Origin: CAYNSB01 sp964399625
Lineage (GTDB): Bacteria > Planctomycetota > Phycisphaerae > Phycisphaerales > UBA1924
Assembly (NCBI GenBank): GCA_964399625.1
Contig: CAYNSB010000077.1
Coordinates: forward strand, 1 to 11,440
DNA: 11,440 nucleotides
Direction: 5' to 3'
Below are positions 8,301-11,440 of this stretch, in pieces. The notes beneath the pieces are model-generated. The model was given only the letters and a program-made list of their open reading frames with translations. It did no database searches and was not told the origin of the DNA. Numbering within the stretch: position 1 is the stretch's first letter; each line of letters opens with the position of its first letter. The position numbers and the translations under genes are program-made.

Positions 8301-8325
8301 GGGCGAGCACGTGGAGTCGCTTCAT
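5305..8325 (-). CDS. Secreted beta-propeller / di-haem cytochrome c fusion with EF-hand, Ig-like and dockerin-like domains
   Basis: A 1006-residue exported protein. Residues 1-18 are a short signal peptide (MKRLHVLALLASAPALAQ). Residues about 20-450 are a YVTN-type beta-propeller (MDITPDGSTLLVVNT, AWVVNRLSDDVSIINLAT, LVWTPDGSAAYIAGAGSANVVRM split across blades). Two haem c motifs follow: CASCH at 478-482 and CVQCH at 627-631. Between and after them lie GPMHWRGDR (540-548), VPHFRDLYTKTGF and GFTHDGTADTIANYL, resembling di-haem peroxidase/MauG-like proteins. Peroxidase activity is not shown; electron transfer outside the cell is the safer reading. Residues 823-834 fit an EF-hand loop (D, D, D, G, D, E at positions 1, 3, 5, 6, 9, 12). 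Residues about 852-945 are Ig-like (YQWRR at 884-888), and 946-1006 are the dockerin-like module. The ATG at 8325 is preferred over 8388 because it starts the signal peptide and has GAGG (8332-8335) six bases upstream. Haem attachment requires a cytochrome c maturation system not seen here. Confidence 0.9.
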   Translation of the reverse strand: MKRLHVLALLASAPALAQTAFVNFETPPVHAMDITPDGSTLLVVNTPDARLEVFSLAGALPVWVRSIPVGLEPVSVRARTNGEAWVVNRLSDDVSIINLATANVTTTLPTGDEPGDVVFAGSPTRAFVSVTRPAQILIFDPANLASPPSSLALVGSSPRAMTTDATRLYVSFFENGNRTTIAPASVVSSPSSPFAGVNPPPNSGGTPGTFSPPLTPGLPIAPAVALIMNKEGTQWKDSQGVVWDPLITWGQAEHGVAIVNLSTLAISYASGQTNIQGAIAINPSSGLVTIAGTHLTNYHRFETGVRGDFARHAMVTFNPASPPTPANGFAGEGVRDINGHLLQNGVAGPYIASPTPAQVALSLCDPRALVWTPDGSAAYIAGAGSANVVRMSATGTAGTARLATINVGQGPSGLALDTPRSRLYCLNRFDATISVISTASNAVLATLPFFDPTTPAIKAGRPLLYDAHQFSKYGHMNCASCHVDGRTDISPWDLGDPSGSMKSFDQTCGGSTGFSGTCNDWHPLKGPMVTQTLFGIVGNGPMHWRGDRTDLSQFSVGYTGLLGRASAPTPAEMALLTNFVATLTFPPNPNRTITDGLPASAPGSSGSPASGQTLFSTPALFAGTASCVQCHSSPTGGNIAVIPASVVQDTQGLKVPHFRDLYTKTGFSFTSQSNVRPAGFTHDGTADTIANYLKRPKFTFPAGAIGDQQRADLESFLICWPTGTHPAVGRQITFTGANNADPTSLALLATLQSLADQNAIGLVARGVVGGLPRGYVYLANGLMQSDRRIETITLAALRSLAASGAEITFTAVPVGTQVRAGVDRDADGWFDRDELDLGSNPGDASSVPSVSCVAINTPPAPITGCPGGSVSFTASATGTGPLAYQWRRAGVPLVDGPTGSGSTISGSATPTLTLTGLGAADQASYDVLVTNACGSAASASALLTFCYANCDCSSGTPALSAADFSCFLTRFRAGDPYANCDGSTGTPSLTAADFSCFLSAFRAGCP
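5308..5490 (-). repeat. Third, diverged copy of the dockerin-module coding sequence
   Basis: Encodes residues 946-1006 of the di-haem protein: two half-repeats of about 30 residues (YANCDGST ... AADFSCFLSAFRAG). The peptide is close to those encoded at 1293-1475 and 3167-3349, but the DNA differs at many positions, unlike the other two. Confidence 0.8.
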
Positions 8326-8565
8326 GGAGGACCTCGACGAGGTGCGAACGGCGGTGCGTCGTGGCCCCGGCGATGGTGGGATGTTCACAAGAGCATGACG
8401 ACCGGCGGGCGGCGCGTCGAGCCCAAGAAGGCGGGCCGCACAGCGTCCGCGCCTATCTACACATTACCGGGCGTGGGGTCCGTGTGGCGGGGCGTAGCGT
8501 TGAACGCGCGCGGGTGCGACATTTTGCGGGGGGTTCGGCGATTGTTACTGGTATAGTGTGGCCGT
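8326..8565. other. Divergent intergenic region between the di-haem protein gene and the 431-residue protein gene
   Basis: Starts of two divergent genes are 240 bp apart. The right end holds an extended -10 promoter for the plus-strand gene. For the minus-strand gene I see only a local A/T-rich patch at 8453-8467 (TAGATA on the minus strand) without a matching -35, so its promoter is unassigned. No gene or clear operator palindrome was seen. Confidence 0.5.
8549..8557 (+). promoter_or_regulatory. Extended -10 promoter of the 431-residue protein gene
   Basis: TGgTATAGT is a near-consensus extended -10 element (five of six hexamer matches plus the upstream TG), with no good -35 at the usual distance. 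Normal spacing puts the transcription start near 8564, two bases before the ATG at 8566. It stands out in GC-rich surroundings. Confidence 0.6.
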
Positions 8566-9861
8566 ATGGCCCAGCGACCCAAGGTGATTGTCACGAAAGA
8601 GGCGACGCCTCGGGCGTTTTCGGAAACTACCGATCCCGCGCTGCTGCTGGCGGAGGCGCCGTTCGCTGAGGCCGCCAAGCCGATCATCGAGCGTGTGCGG
8701 ACGACGATCCGCGCGGTGCTGACGGCGTCGCCGGGCACGCCCGAGCGTGCGCAGCAGGTGGTGGACTCGCTGGGTCTGGACCTGAACCTGGCGTGGAAGC
8801 TGGTGAACGTGGTCCAGGCCGAGGACATCTACGCGGGTGCGCAGCAGATCCCCGGGGCGAACGGGATGGCGATCTTCCTGCGTGCGGCGGCGGGCAAGGG
8901 CGTGCCCGAGTCGCTGCTGGAGCGCGTGCGCGAGGCGATGCACCTGTACGACGAGCTGGTGCGTGTGCACGCGGGCAATCGCATCGCGATGGACTCGATG
9001 CTCGGGCACCATGCCCGCAGCGGGGGCGAGCGGGCGGACATGGCGGCGCGGCGCGCCGCGATGAAGGCCAACGCGGGGATCCTCGGCGTGCAGGTTCGAG
9101 CGCAGACGCACACGTGCCTGCTGAAGATGAACCCCGAGCAGCCTGAGATGTGGGACCTGATGACGATCCGCGGCGTCCTCGGGCTCGAGCGCCTCCGGCG
9201 CGACCTGTCGTGGGTGATCTCGCGCGGCACGTACACCGACGACGATGGCGCTCCGCGGGACCAGCCCGAGCGCGTCCCGCTGGATCGGGCGGCGGCGGCG
9301 GCGAACCACGGCGTTCCGCTGCTGAGCGGGTTCGGCTCGCCGGTCGCGCCGACGTTCCGCAGGCGGGCCGAGGGCGATGGCACCGTGGTGGACGAGCTGA
9401 CCGAGGGCCCGGTAGGGCGGCGCGGGGCGACGACGTTCTACACGGGCGAGCTGGTGCGGCGTTGCGGTCACATCCGTCGGCGCGAGCACAACGAGATCAC
9501 GCTTCTGGGCGCGCGACTGCACACGCCGTGCGAGGAGTTGCTGTTCGACGTGCTCGTGCACCGGGACTACCGCTGGAGCGGGCAGCTGCACTACCGGCTG
9601 ATCTCCGAGCTTGGGGGGGCGAGCATCCACACGACGCCGCCCGAGCGGCTCCTGCACCTGCCCCGCTGCGAGCGCGTGGAACCGATGGGCGTGGGGGCCA
9701 ACGCGCTGTGGACCGAAGCGAGCGATGAGTATCCGAGCGTGGTCCAGGCGGCGTGCGGTGGCGCGGGGTGGCGCCTCGAGGAGTTCGAGGTCTTCCGCAT
9801 CGCGATCAAGTTCCCGCCCATTCCCGCGGCGGCGCTGGTGCACCACGACAACGCGGAGTGA
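8566..9861 (+). CDS. Uncharacterised 431-residue protein with helix-turn-helix-like N-terminal part
   Basis: I do not recognise this family. It is a soluble, Arg/Ala/Glu-rich protein with no signal peptide or membrane segment, so probably cytoplasmic. Residues 37-83 look mostly helical; PERAQQVVDSLGLDLNLAWK (59-78) reads like a helix-turn-helix recognition unit, suggesting DNA binding. A second helical part covers about 105-175. The C-terminal part (about 195-431) is mixed, with RGVLGLERLRRDLSWVI, GATTFYTGELVRR, HNEITLLGARLHTPCEELLFDVLVHRDY and EFEVFRIAIKFPPIPAAALV. That part resembles a compact alpha/beta effector or dimerisation domain, but no motif identifies it. Codon use matches the neighbours. 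The gene is transcribed divergently from the secreted di-haem protein gene and converges on purM with a 9-bp gap. The start at 8566 lies just after the -10 box and lacks a ribosome binding site. A transcriptional regulator is the best guess, with low certainty. Confidence 0.85.
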   Translation: MAQRPKVIVTKEATPRAFSETTDPALLLAEAPFAEAAKPIIERVRTTIRAVLTASPGTPERAQQVVDSLGLDLNLAWKLVNVVQAEDIYAGAQQIPGANGMAIFLRAAAGKGVPESLLERVREAMHLYDELVRVHAGNRIAMDSMLGHHARSGGERADMAARRAAMKANAGILGVQVRAQTHTCLLKMNPEQPEMWDLMTIRGVLGLERLRRDLSWVISRGTYTDDDGAPRDQPERVPLDRAAAAANHGVPLLSGFGSPVAPTFRRRAEGDGTVVDELTEGPVGRRGATTFYTGELVRRCGHIRRREHNEITLLGARLHTPCEELLFDVLVHRDYRWSGQLHYRLISELGGASIHTTPPERLLHLPRCERVEPMGVGANALWTEASDEYPSVVQAACGGAGWRLEEFEVFRIAIKFPPIPAAALVHHDNAE

Positions 9862-9870
9862 GCGGCGCGC

Positions 9871-11019
9871 TCACACCTCGCGGACCTGGCCCTTGCCCTT
9901 GACGATCCGCCCGATCACGTGCACGCGCTCGCCGAGCCGCTCGAGGCGCTCGGCGACGGCGTCCGCGAACGCCTTGCGCACGATGAGCGTGTATCCGATG
10001 CCCATGTTGAAGACGCGGCGCATCTCCGCGTCGCTCACGCGGCCGTGCTCCTGGAGGAAGCGGAAGATCGGCAGGGGCTCCCAGGCGCTCGTCTCGATGA
10101 TCGCGTCCACGCCCTTGTGGAGCGCACGCTCGAGGTTGCCCACCATCCCCGAGCCCGTGATGTGCGCCATGCCCGAGATGATGTTCTTCACGGTGTACGA
10201 ACGCTGGAGCTTGACGATCGGCTCGGCGTAGATGCGCGTGGGCGTGAGCATGACCTGCCCGAGGGTCTTGCCGGTCGCGGTGACGTCGCCCTTCTTGGTA
10301 CGCCTCGTGCCCTTGCGCCCGCGCGACTTCGTTCCTTGAGCGTTCAGCTCCGGGTAGACCTTGGCGTAGTCCAGGCCCGCGAGCTCGACGATCTTGCGGG
10401 CGAGCGTGTACCCGTTGGAGTGGATGCCGTCGGACTCGAGCCCGAGCACGATGTCGCCCTCGCGCACGCGTGCGGCCTTGGTCGCGCGCTTGAGCTCGAC
10501 GACGCCCACGGCAAAGCCGGCGAGATCGAACTCGCCCGGGGCGTAGACGTCGGGCATCTCGGCCGTCTCGCCGCCCAGGAGCGCGCACCCGGCCTGCTTG
10601 CACCCCTCGGCGACGCCACGCACGATGTCCGTGAGCATCGAGGGGATGACCTTGGGCACGGCGATGTAATCGAGGAAGAGCAGCGGCTCGCCGCCCTGCA
10701 CGATCAGGTCGTTGACGTTCATCGCGACCAGGTCGATGCCGATGGTGTCGAAGACGCCCAGCTGCGAGGCGAGCTTGACCTTGGTGCCGCACCCGTCGGT
10801 GCAAGCGACGAGCACGGGCTCCTTGTAGTTGCGCCGGAAGAGGCGCTCGTTGAAGTCCAGGCGGAGCAGGCCCGCGAAGCCGCCCGGATTGCGGATGACG
10901 CGCGGCCCGTGGGTGCGCCGCATGATGGACTCGAGCGAGTCGGTGAAGGCGTCCTTGGCCTCGAGGTTGACGCCGGCGGAGGCGTAGGTGAGGCCCGGCT
11001 TGGCGGCGTTTGGGGGCAT
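9871..11019 (-). CDS. purM: Phosphoribosylformylglycinamidine cyclo-ligase (AIR synthetase)
   Basis: PurM closes the ring of formylglycinamidine ribonucleotide with ATP to give aminoimidazole ribonucleotide, the fifth step of purine synthesis, in the cytoplasm. Family motifs are in order: TYASAGVNLEAKDAF (11-25), TDGCGTKVKLA (74-84; the usual form is GVGTK), GIDLVAMNVNDLIVQGGEPL (94-113), ALLGGETAEMPDVY (146-159), SDGIHSNGYTLAR (196-208), PTRIYAEPI (260-268), HITGSGMVGNLER (286-298; usually HITGGG) and FNMGIGY (337-343). The protein has 382 residues against about 345 in typical members. Much of the excess is a Lys/Arg-rich insertion at about 226-252, just before the PTRIY motif. The ATG at 11019 begins a protein of normal N-terminal length but has no good Shine-Dalgarno. 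The gene is divergent from metK and convergent with the 431-residue protein gene, so it is apparently monocistronic. Confidence 0.97.
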   Translation of the reverse strand: MPPNAAKPGLTYASAGVNLEAKDAFTDSLESIMRRTHGPRVIRNPGGFAGLLRLDFNERLFRRNYKEPVLVACTDGCGTKVKLASQLGVFDTIGIDLVAMNVNDLIVQGGEPLLFLDYIAVPKVIPSMLTDIVRGVAEGCKQAGCALLGGETAEMPDVYAPGEFDLAGFAVGVVELKRATKAARVREGDIVLGLESDGIHSNGYTLARKIVELAGLDYAKVYPELNAQGTKSRGRKGTRRTKKGDVTATGKTLGQVMLTPTRIYAEPIVKLQRSYTVKNIISGMAHITGSGMVGNLERALHKGVDAIIETSAWEPLPIFRFLQEHGRVSDAEMRRVFNMGIGYTLIVRKAFADAVAERLERLGERVHVIGRIVKGKGQVREV

Positions 11020-11103
11020 GGGCGAGTTTATGGGGCTTGCGTGCGTTGGCGGCGCGCCCGAGTGATCGGCGCGTGCGGAGATCGCGCGACCTATCCTTGG
11101 CGT

Positions 11104-11131
11104 CCCCGCCGGGCCATCGGGCCGGACGGGG
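11104..11131 (+). promoter_or_regulatory. Strong hairpin in the metK leader
   Basis: CCCCG (11104-11108) pairs with CGGGG (11127-11131). Inside it CCGG pairs with CCGG (11109-11112 with 11122-11125), then a G-G mismatch, then CC with GG around the loop ATC. One bulged A lies at 11126. It ends 31 bases before the metK ATG. It could be a leader regulatory stem or a chance GC-rich fold; no known SAM riboswitch class was recognised. Confidence 0.4.
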
Positions 11132-11153
11132 CTTTCGCACGACTTTCGCAGGA
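11132..11153 (+). repeat. Two 11-base tandem repeats covering the metK ribosome binding site
   Basis: CTTTCGCACGA (11132-11142) is followed directly by CTTTCGCAGGA (11143-11153), one base different. The change creates the AGGA (11150-11153) that serves as ribosome binding site nine bases before the metK ATG. The repeat also follows the leader hairpin without a gap. Confidence 0.6.
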
Positions 11154-11162
11154 TCCCTTTCC

Positions 11163-11440
11163 ATGGCGCGCACGACGCTCTTCACGTCCGAGTCCGTTTC
11201 GATGGGGCACCCCGACAAGGTCGCGGACCAGATCTCCGACGCGGTGCTGGACGCGATGCTCAAGGACGACCCGTACTCGCGCGTCGCGTGCGAGACGCTG
11301 TGCGCCACCGGGCTCGTGGTCGTCGCGGGCGAGGTGACGACGCGGACGTACGTGGACATCCCCGAGCTGGTCCGCGGCGTCGTTCGCGAGATCGGGTACA
11401 CGACGGCCGAGATGCGCTTCGATGCCGACTCGTGCGCGGT
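11163..11440 (+). CDS. metK: S-adenosylmethionine synthetase (N-terminal part, cut by window edge)
   Basis: MetK makes S-adenosylmethionine from methionine and ATP in the cytoplasm. The 92 visible residues follow the family closely: LFTSESVS (6-13), the GHPDK signature (15-19) with ADQISDAVLDAML after it, RVACETLCATGLVVVAGEVTT, then VDIPELVRGVVREIGY. The histidine and aspartate of GHPDK, which contribute to nucleotide and magnesium binding, are present. The residue before GHPDK is Met where E. coli has Glu; I cannot say whether this is lineage-wide. The start fits the family and has AGGA nine bases upstream. The remaining roughly 290-300 residues are outside the window. The gene is divergent from purM, sharing a 143-bp intergenic region. 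Confidence 0.97.
   Translation, partial: MARTTLFTSESVSMGHPDKVADQISDAVLDAMLKDDPYSRVACETLCATGLVVVAGEVTTRTYVDIPELVRGVVREIGYTTAEMRFDADSCA

Noticed and set aside
8326..8388. Upstream start of the di-haem protein at 8388, with an RR pair suggesting a Tat signal
   Set aside because: The residues after RR do not fit the Tat consensus, and the ATG at 8325 directly begins a good Sec signal peptide with a suitable ribosome binding site.
11020..11162. Known S-adenosylmethionine riboswitch before metK
   Set aside because: I could not match the conserved core of any class by eye; only a hairpin near the ribosome binding site is present, so it is reported as an unassigned leader structure.

Overview
The window is GC-rich bacterial chromosome with tightly packed genes. 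It most likely comes from a planctomycete of the Phycisphaerae type. That placement is an inference. It rests on three neighbouring exported proteins that end in the same two-repeat, cysteine-containing dockerin-like module (recurring YANCD...DFxCFL..FRAG, final residues GCP). I associate this module with that group, where I recall the name 'GC-type dockerin', but I cannot verify the name here. No rRNA, tRNA, CRISPR array, insertion sequence or phage gene was seen.

Layout, left to right. Positions 1-874 (minus) hold the N-terminal part of the protease-associated unfoldase ClpC, cut by the window edge. Positions 875-1289 are non-coding: the structured clpC leader, then hairpins beyond the end of the next gene. 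Positions 1290-8325 carry three minus-strand genes for large secreted proteins. They are a sialidase-fold (Asp-box) propeller protein, a kelch propeller with E-set and Ig-like domains, and a propeller fused to a di-haem cytochrome c region with an EF-hand and an Ig-like domain. All three begin with a signal peptide and end in the dockerin-like module. The gaps between them are 137 and 188 bp and each gap holds a promoter-like pair, so they are probably transcribed separately. Positions 8566-9861 (plus) encode an unrecognised 431-residue protein whose start codon lies two bases after the predicted transcription start of an extended -10 promoter. Positions 9871-11019 (minus) are purM (purine biosynthesis), convergent with that gene and only 9 bp away. 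Positions 11163-11440 (plus) are the start of metK, divergent from purM.

The housekeeping genes (clpC, purM, metK) flank a cassette of surface or secreted proteins. The exported genes share no clear pathway; what unites them is the C-terminal module, which suggests a common way of being attached or assembled outside the cell. In two of them the DNA for this module is identical over 89 bp although the rest of the proteins is unrelated, pointing to recent module copying or gene conversion. The other notable signals are a clpC leader that places its ribosome binding site in a hairpin loop ending at the start codon, the apparently leaderless gene at 8566, and a hairpin plus an 11-base tandem repeat just upstream of metK.
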